Below are positions 8,450 through 20,691 of a stretch of 64,000 nt of DNA, piece after piece (the first letter of the stretch is position 1; every line of letters starts with the position of its first letter). The DNA comes from Alkaliphilus transvaalensis ATCC 700919 (GTDB lineage Bacteria; Bacillota; Clostridia; Peptostreptococcales; Natronincolaceae): contig NZ_KK211286.1 in assembly GCF_000621485.1 (NCBI RefSeq), positions 1 to 64,000 on the forward strand, in the 5' to 3' direction. Made by a program: the position numbers and the translations under genes. The notes under the pieces are model-generated. The model was given only the letters and a program-made list of their open reading frames with translations, was not told the origin of the DNA and did not search any database.

Positions 8450-9844
8450 ATGAGAATGGGTTATAATTTACAATTAGAACAATCTCAAAAGTTAGTAATG
8501 ACACCCCAGCTTCAACAGGCAATTAAAATATTGCAATTGAACGCTATTGAACTTGACCAATTTATTCAGAAGGAAATTGAGGTTAATCCTTTTTTAGAAG
8601 TTAATGAAGCTTTTGAGTCTGACTATGAGAAAAGCATACAAGAAGCCAAAAAAGAAAAACCTACCCAAGAAGTAGACTGGAAGGAATATAGTGAAGACTA
8701 TAGCAGGGGAGATCACTATAGTAAAGGCCCTTATTCTGGAGAAAACGATTTCAGCTATGAAAATATCCTTTCCCATAAAACAACCCTACAAGATCACCTA
8801 ATGACCCAATACCATTTAACGCTGTTGGGGAAAAATTATTATGATATCGGTGAATTTATAATCTATAGTTTAGATGAAAATGGTTATCTAAATATGCCTA
8901 TAGAGGAGATAGCTAAAGAATTTAATATAGAGATGGCTACTGTCGAAGATATATTAAAGGTAATACAAACCTTTGAACCATCGGGGATTGCAGCAAGGAG
9001 TTTAAAGGAATGTCTTTTGATTCAGTTAAGTCATCTAGGGGTTGACGACAGAAGGGTATATCGTATTGTAAATGAATTTCTTGAAGATATTGCTGACAAC
9101 AAATATCCATTGGTGGCAAAAAATATGAATATTGCTGTAGAGGAAGTTCAAAAGATTTGTGATTTTATCAGAACCCTCGAACCAAAACCAGGTCGTAAAT
9201 TTTCTTTAGTTAATCATAACTATATTGTTCCTGATGTTGTGATTAAAAAAGTAGGGGCTGAGTACGTGGTAATTATAAATGATTATAACGGTCCTAGATT
9301 GATGATTCGGGAAGATTATCGAAGGATGCTTTCTACCAGTGATGAAAATTCAGAAACAGTTAAATATATTAATGATAAGTTGAATTCAGCAAGTTGGCTA
9401 ATTAAAAGTATAGAGCAGAGAAGACAGACAATCTTTAGAGTGGTAGAAATGATTATAGATAAGCAAAGGGATTTCTTTGAATACGGTAAAAAACACTTAA
9501 AACCTATGACCTTAAAGGAAGTAGCAGATAGAATTGACGTTCATGAGTCAACTGTAAGTAGAGCTACCAATGGTAAGTATGTAGAAACGCCATTAGGAAC
9601 CTTTGAACTAAAATACTTTTTCTCCAGTGGAATAGAAGGAGAAAATGGAGAAGGTGTTTCAGCGGAAAGTGTAAAAAGCTTTTTAAAGGAGATTATCGAA
9701 GGAGAAGATCCTAAGAAACCCCTAAGTGATAATAAAATTACAGAACTACTATCAAAGAAGGGCTTAAATATTTCAAGAAGAACTGTTGCTAAATATCGTG
9801 AGGACTTATTGATCCCAGCATCATCGAAAAGGAAGCGATTCTAA
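8450..9844 (+). CDS. rpoN: RNA polymerase sigma-54 factor
   Basis: A 464-residue sigma-54. The N-terminal Gln/Leu-rich activator-contact region (LQLEQSQKLVMTPQLQQAIK) is followed by an acidic linker (about 45-90). Then come the core-binding domain, the helix-turn-helix (ADRIDVHESTVSRATNGKYV, about 355-375) and the C-terminal RpoN box SRRTVAKYREDLLIPSS-type segment. It recognises -24/-12 promoters and needs AAA+ activators; in clostridia it often controls amino-acid catabolism. The start is ATG with GGTGAGG upstream; a second ATG two codons on is also possible. It stands alone just before the glycolytic operon, as in many clostridia. No -24/-12 promoter was found in the window. Confidence 0.97.
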   Translation: MRMGYNLQLEQSQKLVMTPQLQQAIKILQLNAIELDQFIQKEIEVNPFLEVNEAFESDYEKSIQEAKKEKPTQEVDWKEYSEDYSRGDHYSKGPYSGENDFSYENILSHKTTLQDHLMTQYHLTLLGKNYYDIGEFIIYSLDENGYLNMPIEEIAKEFNIEMATVEDILKVIQTFEPSGIAARSLKECLLIQLSHLGVDDRRVYRIVNEFLEDIADNKYPLVAKNMNIAVEEVQKICDFIRTLEPKPGRKFSLVNHNYIVPDVVIKKVGAEYVVIINDYNGPRLMIREDYRRMLSTSDENSETVKYINDKLNSASWLIKSIEQRRQTIFRVVEMIIDKQRDFFEYGKKHLKPMTLKEVADRIDVHESTVSRATNGKYVETPLGTFELKYFFSSGIEGENGEGVSAESVKSFLKEIIEGEDPKKPLSDNKITELLSKKGLNISRRTVAKYREDLLIPASSKRKRF

Positions 9845-9910
9845 CTGAAGCCTCATAGTAAGACGTTATAGTTATAAATCTATTTAGTTTGACCATATTA
9901 AATTGAAGAT

Positions 9911-9974
9911 AAAGAGGCCTATGAGTTGAAAGTATGAAGGATTAATACTTCTGGTTATAGGTCTCTTTTTCTTT
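9911..9974 (+). terminator. Terminator after rpoN
   Basis: The stem AAAGAGGCCTAT/ATAGGTCTCTTT (one G-U pair) encloses a loop of about 34 bases and is followed by T residues. Confidence 0.65.
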
Positions 9975-10081
9975 CAAAAGGCAAGTTATAATAAACCTTA
10001 ATAAAAGGAGACGTTATATTAGAAAAAAATATCACATATATGATGTATTAAAAGAAAAAACGACAAAAGTAGAAAAAATAA

Positions 10082-10110
10082 TTGCCAATTAAAACTAAGT
10101 ATTATATAAT
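10082..10110 (+). promoter_or_regulatory. Promoter of the cggR glycolytic operon
   Basis: TTGCCA at 10082-10087 and TATAAT at 10105-10110 are separated by exactly 17 bases. It lies 34 bases upstream of the CggR-type operator. Confidence 0.7.
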
Positions 10111-10143
10111 TATCATATATTACCTGTATTTTTTTTGTAATAA

Positions 10144-10182
10144 CAGGGACACAATATGAATACCAGGGACAAAATTAGTCCC
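10144..10182 (+). promoter_or_regulatory. CggR-type operator (tandem GGGAC repeats)
   Basis: AGGGACA occurs twice with 20 bases between equivalent positions (GGGAC at 10146 and 10166), followed by GTCCC. The Bacillus subtilis CggR operator also has two GGGAC direct repeats at 20-base spacing. It lies between the promoter and cggR, so repression would be released by fructose-1,6-bisphosphate, as known for the family. Confidence 0.7.
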
Positions 10183-10224
10183 AATAAACAGTAAGCATTG
10201 AGTATGAGGGAAGGAAGGTAAAAG

Positions 10225-11247
10225 ATGAAGGAGATTATTAATATACAGAAAAGAATTATTCCAGAAGCTTTTGCCACACTAGAAAAGCGTTACGATATTC
10301 TACGTAATATATTGTTGTTACAACCTATTGGAAGAAGGGCTTTAGCCAATAGACTTTCTATTGGAGAAAGGATCGTAAGAAGTGAGATCGACTTTTTAAA
10401 GGCACAGGATCTAATCGAAGTTAATGCAGCAGGTATGATGATTACAAAAGATGGAGAACTTCTAGTAGATCAGTTAAAAGAAATGATCTATCACCTAAAA
10501 GGGATAGGAGCCCTACAAGAGCAGTTAAAGAAAAAGTTACAGATTGAAAAAGTTTACATAGTTCCAGGGAACATAGAAAATGATGAATATGTAATTAGTG
10601 ATTTATCTAAGGCGACTTCTAGAATACTAGAGGGTTTATTGGTAGAAAATAGCATTATTGGAGTTACAGGCGGACATACAATGGCGGCAGTAGCAGATGA
10701 AATGCTACAACAAACTAAAAATAGGGGAATAACCATTGTACCGGCAAGAGGGGGCTTAGGAAAGACTATGGAAAGTCAAGCCAACACCATTGCTGCAAAG
10801 ATGGCTTCCAAGTTAAAGGGCAACTATCATTTATTTCACGCTTCTGATACTTTAAGCCAAGAGGCTTTAGAGAGTATATTGCATGACCCTGAAATAAAGA
10901 AAATAAATGCACTAATTAAGCAAGCGAATATTCTTTTATTTGGCATTGGTAGAGCAGATAAAATGGCTGAAAGAAGAGAACTTTCACTTGAGACAAAAAG
11001 ATTATTGAAAGAACGGAAGGCAGTGGCAGAGGCCTTTGGGTATTATTTTAACCGAGAAGGTGAAATAGTTCATGAAATGAAAACAGTAGGAATCAATTTA
11101 GAAGGTTTTAAAGATGTCCCCAACACCATAGGCGTTGCAGGAGGACCAAATAAAGCCGAAGCCATTATGGCCATCAGTAAGATTAAAAAGGATTTAATAT
11201 TGGTTACAGATGAAGGGGCAACAATGGAGATATTACAGCAGAAGTAA
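10225..11247 (+). CDS. cggR: Central glycolytic genes regulator CggR
   Basis: A 340-residue SorC/DeoR-type repressor. The N-terminal winged helix (about 20-75, with RRALANRLSIGERIVRSEI) is followed by a sugar-phosphate isomerase-like effector domain. That domain has GVTGGHTMAAVADEM near 150 and the C-terminal GGPNKAEAI and TDEGATMEIL segments. In Bacillus, CggR represses the gapA operon until fructose-1,6-bisphosphate binds. Here it is the first gene of the same operon, with tandem GGGAC operator repeats upstream, so autoregulation is likely. The start is ATG after GGAAGGTAAAAG. Confidence 0.95.
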   Translation: MKEIINIQKRIIPEAFATLEKRYDILRNILLLQPIGRRALANRLSIGERIVRSEIDFLKAQDLIEVNAAGMMITKDGELLVDQLKEMIYHLKGIGALQEQLKKKLQIEKVYIVPGNIENDEYVISDLSKATSRILEGLLVENSIIGVTGGHTMAAVADEMLQQTKNRGITIVPARGGLGKTMESQANTIAAKMASKLKGNYHLFHASDTLSQEALESILHDPEIKKINALIKQANILLFGIGRADKMAERRELSLETKRLLKERKAVAEAFGYYFNREGEIVHEMKTVGINLEGFKDVPNTIGVAGGPNKAEAIMAISKIKKDLILVTDEGATMEILQQK

Positions 11248-11340
11248 TAAAGTAAAAACATAAAGATCAATCTAGTAGACACTGGCATTATAATTTATGG
11301 AAAAAAGGTAAAAACTATTAAGAATGTATAAAAAAACTAG

Positions 11341-12363
<1,023 letters not shown>

Positions 12364-12526
12364 ATTAAACTAAGAAGTAACTTATTTCATTTTAAATCTT
12401 AGTAAGATGTGGTAATATATAATGTGGAGTATCACAATTAACCTTAAATGGGCTATTAGTATGTAACTTTAAACGTTTAAGTGTAATAATTAGTGGTAAT
12501 TTAAACATTAAGGAGGGCGTATTAAG
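12364..12526 (+). other. gapA-pgk spacer with a short palindrome
   Basis: This is the longest gap inside the glycolytic operon. It holds a perfect 12-base palindrome TTAAACGTTTAA (12469-12480) and a TATAAT (12417-12422) without a good -35. A processing site or an internal promoter is possible; neither is shown. Confidence 0.35.
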
Positions 12527-13714
12527 ATGAAAAAGTCTGTTAAAGATTTTGATGTTAAGGGCAAAAAAGTACTAGTTAGATGTGATTTTAATGTACCAAT
12601 GGATAAAGAAGGTAATATTACTGATGATAGAAGAATTAAGGGTGCTCTACCAACCATTACATACCTATTAGAAGAAGGGGCTGCCGTAATCTTAATGTCC
12701 CATTTTGGGCGACCCAAAGGTGAGGCAAACCCTAAGTATACATTAGCTCCAGTTGCAGAAAGAATTTCTCAACTATTAAATAAAGAGGTTACTTTTTCAG
12801 ATGATGATGCTGTTGTAGGAAGTAAAACTGTTGAATTAGCAGAAAAGCTTACTGCAGGAGAAGTCATGTTACTTCAAAATGTTAGATATAGAAAAGAAGA
12901 AGAAAAGAACGAAAAGACTTTTTCAAAGGATTTAGCTTCCCTTGGTGATATATTTATAAATGATGCCTTTGGAACAGCCCATAGAGCCCACAGTTCAACT
13001 GCAGGGGTAGCGGAGTTTTTGCCATCTGGAATGGGTTTCTTAATTGAAACAGAGTTAAATTTTATGGGGAAAGCGCTAGAAAATCCTGAAAGACCTTTTG
13101 TTGCAATTTTAGGTGGTGCAAAGGTATCCGATAAAATTGGAGTAATTGAAAATCTTTTAGAGAAGGTAGATGTTCTATTAATTGGTGGTGGAATGGCCTA
13201 TACCTTCCTAAAGGCTCAAGGTTACGAAATTGGAAAATCTCTTTTAGAAGAAGATAAAATGAGCTTAGCTCTTAATCTTGTTGAGAAAGCAAAGGAAAAG
13301 AATGTTGAATTACTGCTTCCAATAGACTCTGTTGTAGCTAGCCATTTTGCCCCAGATGCAGAATATAAAACAGTTACAAATGAAGAAATCCCTGCTGAAT
13401 GGTTAGGGGTAGATATAGGTGAAAAGACAGTCGCTCTATATGCAGATAAAATTAAGAATGCAAAAACCGTTATTTGGAATGGACCAATGGGGGTATTTGA
13501 AATGCCAGCCTTTGCAGTTGGAACAAAAGCAATTGCTAAAGCCTTAACTGAAAGTCAAGGAACTACTATCATTGGTGGCGGAGATAGTGCAGCAGCAGTA
13601 GAACAATTAGGTTTTGCTGATGCTATGAGCCATATTTCTACCGGCGGTGGAGCATCGTTAGAGTTCTTAGAAGGTAAAATACTACCAGGAATCGACGTAC
13701 TGGAAGAAAAATAG
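12527..13714 (+). CDS. pgk: Phosphoglycerate kinase
   Basis: A 395-residue enzyme, the standard bacterial length. Conserved parts include [12 protein letters not shown] (substrate binding), [32 protein letters not shown] and the nucleotide-binding [13 protein letters not shown] followed by [14 protein letters not shown]. It transfers phosphate from 1,3-bisphosphoglycerate to ADP. The start follows AAGGAGGGCGTATTAAG. Only 12 bases separate it from tpiA, so the two are co-translated in the same operon. Confidence 0.97.
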   Translation: MKKSVKDFDVKGKKVLVRCDFNVPMDKEGNITDDRRIKGALPTITYLLEEGAAVILMSHFGRPKGEANPKYTLAPVAERISQLLNKEVTFSDDDAVVGSKTVELAEKLTAGEVMLLQNVRYRKEEEKNEKTFSKDLASLGDIFINDAFGTAHRAHSSTAGVAEFLPSGMGFLIETELNFMGKALENPERPFVAILGGAKVSDKIGVIENLLEKVDVLLIGGGMAYTFLKAQGYEIGKSLLEEDKMSLALNLVEKAKEKNVELLLPIDSVVASHFAPDAEYKTVTNEEIPAEWLGVDIGEKTVALYADKIKNAKTVIWNGPMGVFEMPAFAVGTKAIAKALTESQGTTIIGGGDSAAAVEQLGFADAMSHISTGGGASLEFLEGKILPGIDVLEEK

Positions 13715-13726
13715 GAGGATGGGAAT

Positions 13727-14473
13727 ATGCGTATACCAATTATAGCAGGCAACTGGAAAATGAACAAAACCAACAATGAAGCCCTCCAACTAGTTAATGA
13801 ATTAAAAACTCATGTAAATGAAACAGATGTTGAAGTGGTGATATGTGTTCCCTTCACTGCCCTTTCAGAAGTAAGAAAGGCAATAGAAGGAACTAAAATA
13901 AAACTAGGTGCACAAAACATCCACTGGGAGGATGGAGGCGCCTATACTGGTGAAATTTCCCCAGATATGCTATTAAATATAGGTGTAGAGTATGTTATTA
14001 TTGGACACTCTGAACGACGACAATATTTCCATGAAAGCGATGAGACAGTTAATTTAAAGGTTAAAAAAGCTTTAGAAAAGGGACTTAAGCCAATTGTTTG
14101 TGTAGGTGAAACCCTTGAAGAAAGAGAAGCTAACAAAACCTTTGAGGTTGTCAAAAGACAAACTGAAAAGGCTTTACAAGGAATTAAGGAAGAATCAATG
14201 GAACAGATAGTGATAGCTTATGAGCCAATCTGGGCTATTGGTACAGGGAAAACAGCATCTTCAGGGGATGCCAATACTGTGATTGCATATATTAGAGAAG
14301 TAATTCAATCTCTATATAACGATACAATTTCTGAAATGATTAGAATTCAATATGGAGGTAGCGTAAAGGCATCTAATGCTTCTGAAATTATGAATGAAGC
14401 AGATATTGATGGTGCCCTCGTAGGAGGAGCAAGTTTAGAGGCAGAAGCCTTTCTAGGAATTGTTCACTTCTAA
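13727..14473 (+). CDS. tpiA: Triosephosphate isomerase
   Basis: A 248-residue TIM barrel. Motifs are AGNWKMNKT (with the catalytic Lys), the catalytic His in IIGHSERR, the catalytic Glu in [15 protein letters not shown] and the phosphate-binding [10 protein letters not shown] and GALVGGASL. It interconverts dihydroxyacetone phosphate and glyceraldehyde-3-phosphate. The start is ATG with AGGAGG upstream. It follows pgk by 12 bases and precedes gpmI by 20. Confidence 0.97.
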   Translation: MRIPIIAGNWKMNKTNNEALQLVNELKTHVNETDVEVVICVPFTALSEVRKAIEGTKIKLGAQNIHWEDGGAYTGEISPDMLLNIGVEYVIIGHSERRQYFHESDETVNLKVKKALEKGLKPIVCVGETLEEREANKTFEVVKRQTEKALQGIKEESMEQIVIAYEPIWAIGTGKTASSGDANTVIAYIREVIQSLYNDTISEMIRIQYGGSVKASNASEIMNEADIDGALVGGASLEAEAFLGIVHF

Positions 14474-14493
14474 CCTCAGAAAGGAAGATTGAA

Positions 14494-16029
14494 ATGAAAA
14501 AACCTGTTGCACTAATTATTCTAGATGGGTTTGGTTTAAATGACAAAACTGTAGGTAATGCCATAGCAGCAGCCAAACTACCAAATATTCGTCAATTATT
14601 AAATAAATATCCTTCTACAGAGGTTCAAGCAAGTGGTATGGCAGTTGGTTTGCCAGAAGGTCAAATGGGAAACTCTGAAGTGGGACATTTAAATATCGGA
14701 GCAGGAAGAATTGTATATCAAGAACTTACAAGAATTACCAGAGAAATCGAAATAGGTGACTTCTTCAAGAATGAAACTTTTATTAGTGCAATTAAGAATG
14801 CTAAAGAGAAAAATACTCAACTACATCTGATGGGACTAGTTTCAGATGGTGGAGTCCATAGTCATAGTAAACATCTTTATGCTCTACTAAAATTAGCTAA
14901 GGCAGAAGGTCTAACTGATGTCTTAATACATTGCTTCTTAGATGGAAGGGACACCCCTCCCCAAAGTGCTGTACAATATATAGAAGATCTTGAAGAAGCA
15001 ATTAAGGAAATAGGCGTAGGTAGGATAGCTACAGTAAGTGGTAGATACTATGCTATGGACCGTGATTTAAGATGGGATAGAACAAAACAAGCTTATGATG
15101 CCATCGTTTCAGGTAGTGGACCAATTATGACGGATGCTATTTCAGCAATTAAGGCTTCCTATGAAGCTGGAGAAGTAGATGAATTTGTCAAACCAGTGGT
15201 TATTACTAATAACGGGGTAATCCACAATGTTAATCATGATGATTCAATCATTTTCTTTAACTTTAGACCCGATAGAGCCCGTCAAATGACTAGAGCCTTT
15301 ATGGATAACGAATTCCAAGGTTTTGTTAGGGAAAAAGGCCAATTAAATCTTCATTACGTGTCGATGACCCTATATGATGGATCAATTGAAGGGGTAAAGG
15401 TTGCCTATTTGCCGCAGACGTTAGATAACACGTTAGGAGAATACTTAAGCAAGTTAGATTTAACGCAATTTAGGATAGCAGAAACTGAGAAATATGCCCA
15501 TGTAACTTACTTCTTTAATGGAGGAATAGAAGCACCCTATCCTAATGAGGATCGAAAACTTATTCAGTCTCCTAAGGTAGCTACTTATGATCTTAAGCCT
15601 GAAATGAGTGCTAGAGAAGTAACGAATGAGCTATTGGAAGCATTAGATGCTGAGAAATACGACTTTATCGTACTGAACTATGCTAATCCAGATATGGTGG
15701 GGCATACAGGTGTATTTGATGCTGTAGTAAAGGCATTAGAAACAGTAGACTTGTGTTTAGCAGAAGTGATTGACAAAATACTAGAAAAAGGTGGTAAAGC
15801 CATCGTTACATCAGATCATGGTAATGCAGAATATCTAATTGATGAAGTAACCGGTGGTCCTGTTACAGCCCATACAACAAATCCAGTCCCTTTAATTTTA
15901 GTAGCAGAAGGCGAATATCAATTGGTAGAAGAAGGAAAGCTTTGTGATATCGCACCAACTATATTAGAACTATTAGGAAAAGACAAGCCGGCTGAAATGA
16001 ATGGTGAGAGTCTAATCCTAAAAAAATAA
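14494..16029 (+). CDS. gpmI: 2,3-bisphosphoglycerate-independent phosphoglycerate mutase
   Basis: A 511-residue alkaline-phosphatase-fold enzyme. The N-terminal [10 protein letters not shown] holds a metal-binding Asp, and [14 protein letters not shown] holds the nucleophilic Ser. [13 protein letters not shown], the substrate-binding [14 protein letters not shown] and the C-terminal metal site [10 protein letters not shown] are also present. It converts 3- to 2-phosphoglycerate using two Mn2+ ions. The start is ATG after AGAAAGGAAGATTGAA. It belongs to the same operon as tpiA and eno. Confidence 0.97.
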   Translation: MKKPVALIILDGFGLNDKTVGNAIAAAKLPNIRQLLNKYPSTEVQASGMAVGLPEGQMGNSEVGHLNIGAGRIVYQELTRITREIEIGDFFKNETFISAIKNAKEKNTQLHLMGLVSDGGVHSHSKHLYALLKLAKAEGLTDVLIHCFLDGRDTPPQSAVQYIEDLEEAIKEIGVGRIATVSGRYYAMDRDLRWDRTKQAYDAIVSGSGPIMTDAISAIKASYEAGEVDEFVKPVVITNNGVIHNVNHDDSIIFFNFRPDRARQMTRAFMDNEFQGFVREKGQLNLHYVSMTLYDGSIEGVKVAYLPQTLDNTLGEYLSKLDLTQFRIAETEKYAHVTYFFNGGIEAPYPNEDRKLIQSPKVATYDLKPEMSAREVTNELLEALDAEKYDFIVLNYANPDMVGHTGVFDAVVKALETVDLCLAEVIDKILEKGGKAIVTSDHGNAEYLIDEVTGGPVTAHTTNPVPLILVAEGEYQLVEEGKLCDIAPTILELLGKDKPAEMNGESLILKK

Positions 16030-16052
16030 AAATAATAGATAGGTTATCATAA

Positions 16053-17372
<1,320 letters not shown>

Positions 17373-17408
17373 GTAAAAATTGTTACAGTATAAAAACTTA
17401 AGCTTATG

Positions 17409-17450
17409 ACAATAATAGGGGTAGCTTTACCCTTATTATTGTTATTTATA
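17409..17450 (+). terminator. Terminator of the glycolytic operon
   Basis: A stem formed by ACAATAATAGGGG and CCCTTATTATTGT (about 12 bp) is followed by a T-rich run, 36 bases after the eno stop. Confidence 0.8.
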
Positions 17451-17586
17451 CATTTTTTTCGTATTGCAGTTAACAAGATTCAGAATGTTATGGCATAAAC
17501 TCCTACCTAACAAATAAATTTGGTTGATTTTATAGATTTCCTGTGTTAAAATATGTATGTTAATCTCACATATAGGAGGTGGAAAC

Positions 17587-17814
17587 ATGAGAGTATTTTT
17601 AATGATCATTCAAGTAATTACTTGCTTAGTTTTAATTGGAAGTATTTTGTTACAATCAGGTAAAAATCCAGGTCTTTCAGGTTCAATTTCTGGTGGAGCA
17701 GAGCAAATTTGGGGTAAACAAGGTAAGGGATATGAAGGAATGCTAAGTAGAGTTACTTCTATCGGAGCAGCTTTATTTATTATTGTTGCAATTGCATTAG
17801 TTGCAATTCAATAA
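17587..17814 (+). CDS. secG: Protein-export translocase subunit SecG
   Basis: A 75-residue inner-membrane protein with two membrane segments (about 2-22 and 52-74). Between them lies the family loop, including LLQSGKNPGLSGSISGG. It is an accessory subunit of SecYEG. A longer frame opens 30 bases upstream, but the ATG at 17587 has the strong SD ATAGGAGGTG. Clostridia often have secG followed by rnr, smpB and ssrA; here that order is kept but interrupted by hppA and the cobalt genes. Confidence 0.93.
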   Translation: MRVFLMIIQVITCLVLIGSILLQSGKNPGLSGSISGGAEQIWGKQGKGYEGMLSRVTSIGAALFIIVAIALVAIQ

Positions 17815-17852
17815 AATAAAACTGAATAGTTACAGGAGAGGGGTTAGCGTAA

Positions 17853-19886
17853 ATGAATCTGATCGTATTAGCGCCGGTTGTAGGTTTAATTGCACTAGTT
17901 TTTGCATATATGCTTACAGCCAAAATTAACAAGGTGGACGTCGGAACGGATAGAATGAAGGAAATTTCTTCATATATTCATGAAGGCGCCATGGCTTTTT
18001 TAACTAGAGAGTATAAGACTTTAGCAATTTTTGTAGTTATTTTATTTTTTGTACTTTCCTTTGGTATTGATTTACCAACTGCCATTGCATTTGTAATCGG
18101 TGCACTTTTCTCTGGGTTAGCAGGTTTCTTTGGTATGCAAGTTGCTACTAAAGCTAACGTTAGAACAGCTAATGGAGCAAAAGAAGGTGGAATGAACAAA
18201 GCCCTAAGCGTTGCCTTCTCAGGTGGAGCAGTTATGGGTATGTCAGTAGTTGGTTTAGGTCTTTTAGGGGTAGGGGGATTATTCCTTATTCTTTCTAATA
18301 CTATAGAAGCAGCTAGTACATTTGATGCTTCGGTAGAAGCAGCTAGAGTAATTACAGGTTTTGCTCTTGGGGCCTCTTCAATTGCATTATTTGGACGTGT
18401 TGGTGGTGGAATCTACACTAAGGCTGCAGACGTTGGAGCCGATTTAGTTGGTAAGGTTGAAGCGGGGATTCCTGAAGATGATCCAAGAAACCCAGCGGTT
18501 ATTGCTGATAACGTTGGAGATAATGTTGGAGACGTAGCAGGGATGGGAGCCGACTTATTTGAGTCTTATGTAGGGTCAATTATTTCTGCCATTACTTTAG
18601 GTTTACTTGCTTATGGTATGGATGGAGCAGTCTTCCCATTAATGTTAGCAGCTGTAGGTATTATTGCTTCAATTATTGGTACGTACTTTGTAAAAGGGGA
18701 TGAAAAGAAGGATCCTCAAAAATCCCTTAAAACTGGTACATATGTAGCTGGATTAATTACTGTTGTTGCAACTTTCTTCTTAAGTAACTACTTCTTAGGA
18801 AACTTAAGTGGCTTTTATGCAGTTGTAACAGGTTTAGTTGTTGGTATTTTAATTGGTCAATTAACAGAAGTTTATACTTCTGGAAGCTTTGCTTCAGTTA
18901 AGAAGATTGCAAAGCAATCTGAAACAGGTCCAGCAACAACAATTATTAGTGGACTAGCAGTTGGGATGATGTCAACAGCTTGGCCAATTCTTTTAATCGC
19001 AGTTGGTATTTTAATTTCTTATGGAGTAGCAGGCTTATACGGTATTGCCTTAGCAGCAGTTGGTATGTTAGCAACAGCTGGTATGACTGTAGCAGTAGAT
19101 GCTTATGGTCCAATTGCAGATAATGCTGGTGGTATTGCTGAAATGTGTGAACTTCCAAAAGAGGTTAGAAAGATTACAGATAAATTAGACGCAGTTGGTA
19201 ATACAACAGCTGCTATGGGTAAAGGGTTTGCAATTGGGTCTGCAGCATTAACAGCCCTTGCATTATTTGCTACCTATACAGAAGCAGTAGAATTATCTGC
19301 TATTGATATTACAAGACCTGCTGTAATTGCAGGGATGTTAATAGGAGGTATGTTACCATTCCTGTTCTCTGCATTAACAATGGAGGCAGTTGGTAAAGCA
19401 GCTTTTGAAATGATTGAAGAAGTAAGAAGACAGTTTAGAGAAATCCCAGGAATCATGGAAGGAAAAGGGACACCAGAGTACGCTACTTGTGTAGATATTA
19501 GTACTGCTGCAGCCCTTAGAGAAATGATTATTCCAGGTCTATTAGCTGTTATCGCTCCAATCGCTACAGGGATATTATTAGGAGCAGATGCAGTTGGGGG
19601 ACTATTAGCAGGAGCTTTAGTAGCTGGAGTATTGATGGCTATTATGATGGCAAACGCTGGTGGAGCATGGGATAATGCTAAGAAATATATTGAAGAAGGA
19701 AACCATGGAGGTAAAGGAAGTGAACCCCATAAGGCAGCAGTTGTTGGTGACACTGTAGGGGATCCATTTAAAGATACTTCTGGACCATCTATCAATATCT
19801 TAATTAAGTTAATGACGATTGTATCTGTAGTATTTGCACCATTATTCTTCACCTATGGTGGAATGCTAATGAGATTCTTCGAATAG
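17853..19886 (+). CDS. hppA: Membrane-bound ion-translocating pyrophosphatase
   Basis: A 677-residue protein with about 16 membrane segments. The catalytic cytosolic motifs are [39 protein letters not shown] and the C-terminal [15 protein letters not shown]. It splits pyrophosphate and pumps Na+ and/or H+. The segment GNTTAA has Ala where K+-independent enzymes carry Lys, so a K+-dependent enzyme is expected; many such clostridial enzymes pump Na+. Na+ versus H+ specificity cannot be settled by eye. The start is ATG after AGGAGAGGGG. It forms a single gene with its own terminator. Confidence 0.95.
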   Translation: MNLIVLAPVVGLIALVFAYMLTAKINKVDVGTDRMKEISSYIHEGAMAFLTREYKTLAIFVVILFFVLSFGIDLPTAIAFVIGALFSGLAGFFGMQVATKANVRTANGAKEGGMNKALSVAFSGGAVMGMSVVGLGLLGVGGLFLILSNTIEAASTFDASVEAARVITGFALGASSIALFGRVGGGIYTKAADVGADLVGKVEAGIPEDDPRNPAVIADNVGDNVGDVAGMGADLFESYVGSIISAITLGLLAYGMDGAVFPLMLAAVGIIASIIGTYFVKGDEKKDPQKSLKTGTYVAGLITVVATFFLSNYFLGNLSGFYAVVTGLVVGILIGQLTEVYTSGSFASVKKIAKQSETGPATTIISGLAVGMMSTAWPILLIAVGILISYGVAGLYGIALAAVGMLATAGMTVAVDAYGPIADNAGGIAEMCELPKEVRKITDKLDAVGNTTAAMGKGFAIGSAALTALALFATYTEAVELSAIDITRPAVIAGMLIGGMLPFLFSALTMEAVGKAAFEMIEEVRRQFREIPGIMEGKGTPEYATCVDISTAAALREMIIPGLLAVIAPIATGILLGADAVGGLLAGALVAGVLMAIMMANAGGAWDNAKKYIEEGNHGGKGSEPHKAAVVGDTVGDPFKDTSGPSINILIKLMTIVSVVFAPLFFTYGGMLMRFFE

Positions 19887-19904
19887 AAGTAACAACTATA
19901 GTAA

Positions 19905-19935
19905 AGCCCTTAATCAATTGATTAAGGGCTTTTTC
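19905..19935 (+). terminator. Terminator of hppA
   Basis: A perfect 26-base palindrome with AGCCCTTAATCA-type arms is followed by TTTTTCT. Confidence 0.88.
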
Positions 19936-19952
19936 TAAAAAGGGGAGATCGT

Positions 19953-20267
19953 ATGGAAATTTTATTTGCAGTAATAAGAGAAATGTCTCCATTAATGGTA
20001 TTCTACAGTATTGCTGTATTACTGGTATCCATAGGGGGGTTCTTACTTATGGGTTTTGATAAGTACCGAGCCAAGAAAGGACAAGATCGAATTTCGGAAT
20101 TAACCTTTATGGCTTTGGCCTTTTTCGGTGGAGCAATAGGAATTTTACTTGGAATGGTAAGTTTTCATCATAAAATAAGCAAAAAGAAATTCTATGTGGG
20201 AATACCAATCCTGTATCTAGCTAATCAGCTTTTTCATCTAATTATTTTATATCGAATTATAAATTAG
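19953..20267 (+). CDS. DUF1294-family small membrane protein
   Basis: A 104-residue protein with about three membrane segments (16-36, 50-70, 80-100). The family pattern is visible: GFDKYRAKKGQDRISE, LAFFGGAIGILLGM and HHKISKKKFY. The function of the family is unknown. The start is ATG behind AAAAGGGGAG. Its 3' end overlaps the convergent cobalt-transport gene by 11 bases. Confidence 0.85.
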   Translation: MEILFAVIREMSPLMVFYSIAVLLVSIGGFLLMGFDKYRAKKGQDRISELTFMALAFFGGAIGILLGMVSFHHKISKKKFYVGIPILYLANQLFHLIILYRIIN

Positions 20268-20679
20268 CTTTCTTTTTTAGCTTAATTTGATAAAGACCAG
20301 CAACAGAGACAAAAATCATAGCAATTACAATTACTTTAATTACATTGGTACCTTCATTAGAAGTATTGTCACCAATTTTCCAACGGGCTTGGTGCCCCAT
20401 GCCATCATTGGCAACCAGTAGATAAGCATTAACTTCTTGGGGGATGATAAAAATCCCCTCTTCATTAATATTACCTCGGTATACCTCTATATAATCTTCT
20501 GTGTATAAAACTACTTCTCCAAAGGTGGGAAAACTACCATCTCCGTAAAGAACCTGTATTTTGCCATCTTCTATTTCGGTTACTGTCATTTTATGGGCAA
20601 AGCTAAAGGTAGTGCTTAAGATGAAAATCATCATAACAATCATTATTACTGTATTAGTTCTTTTTGTGTTATTTTTCAT
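20257..20679 (-). CDS. NikL/CbiN-like auxiliary membrane protein of the cobalt transporter
   Basis: A 140-residue protein with a signal-like N-terminal membrane segment (about 10-28), an extracellular beta-rich domain (30-110) and a C-terminal membrane anchor (113-132). His-containing segments (FAHKMTV, GMGHQARW) face outside. It lies 12 bases downstream of cbiO, in the position that CbiN or NikN/NikL occupies in ECF metal importers. The carboxypeptidase-regulatory-like outside domain favours a NikL-type auxiliary protein rather than CbiN. Assignment is by context and topology; sequence identity to NikL was not tested. Confidence 0.65.
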   Translation of the reverse strand: MKNNTKRTNTVIMIVMMIFILSTTFSFAHKMTVTEIEDGKIQVLYGDGSFPTFGEVVLYTEDYIEVYRGNINEEGIFIIPQEVNAYLLVANDGMGHQARWKIGDNTSNEGTNVIKVIVIAMIFVSVAGLYQIKLKKKANL

Positions 20680-20691
20680 ATTTTGCCTCCT

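Noticed and set aside
19274-19852. Minus-strand frame of 192 codons opposite hppA
   Set aside because: Ala/Ile/Pro-rich shadow of a long conserved membrane-protein gene.
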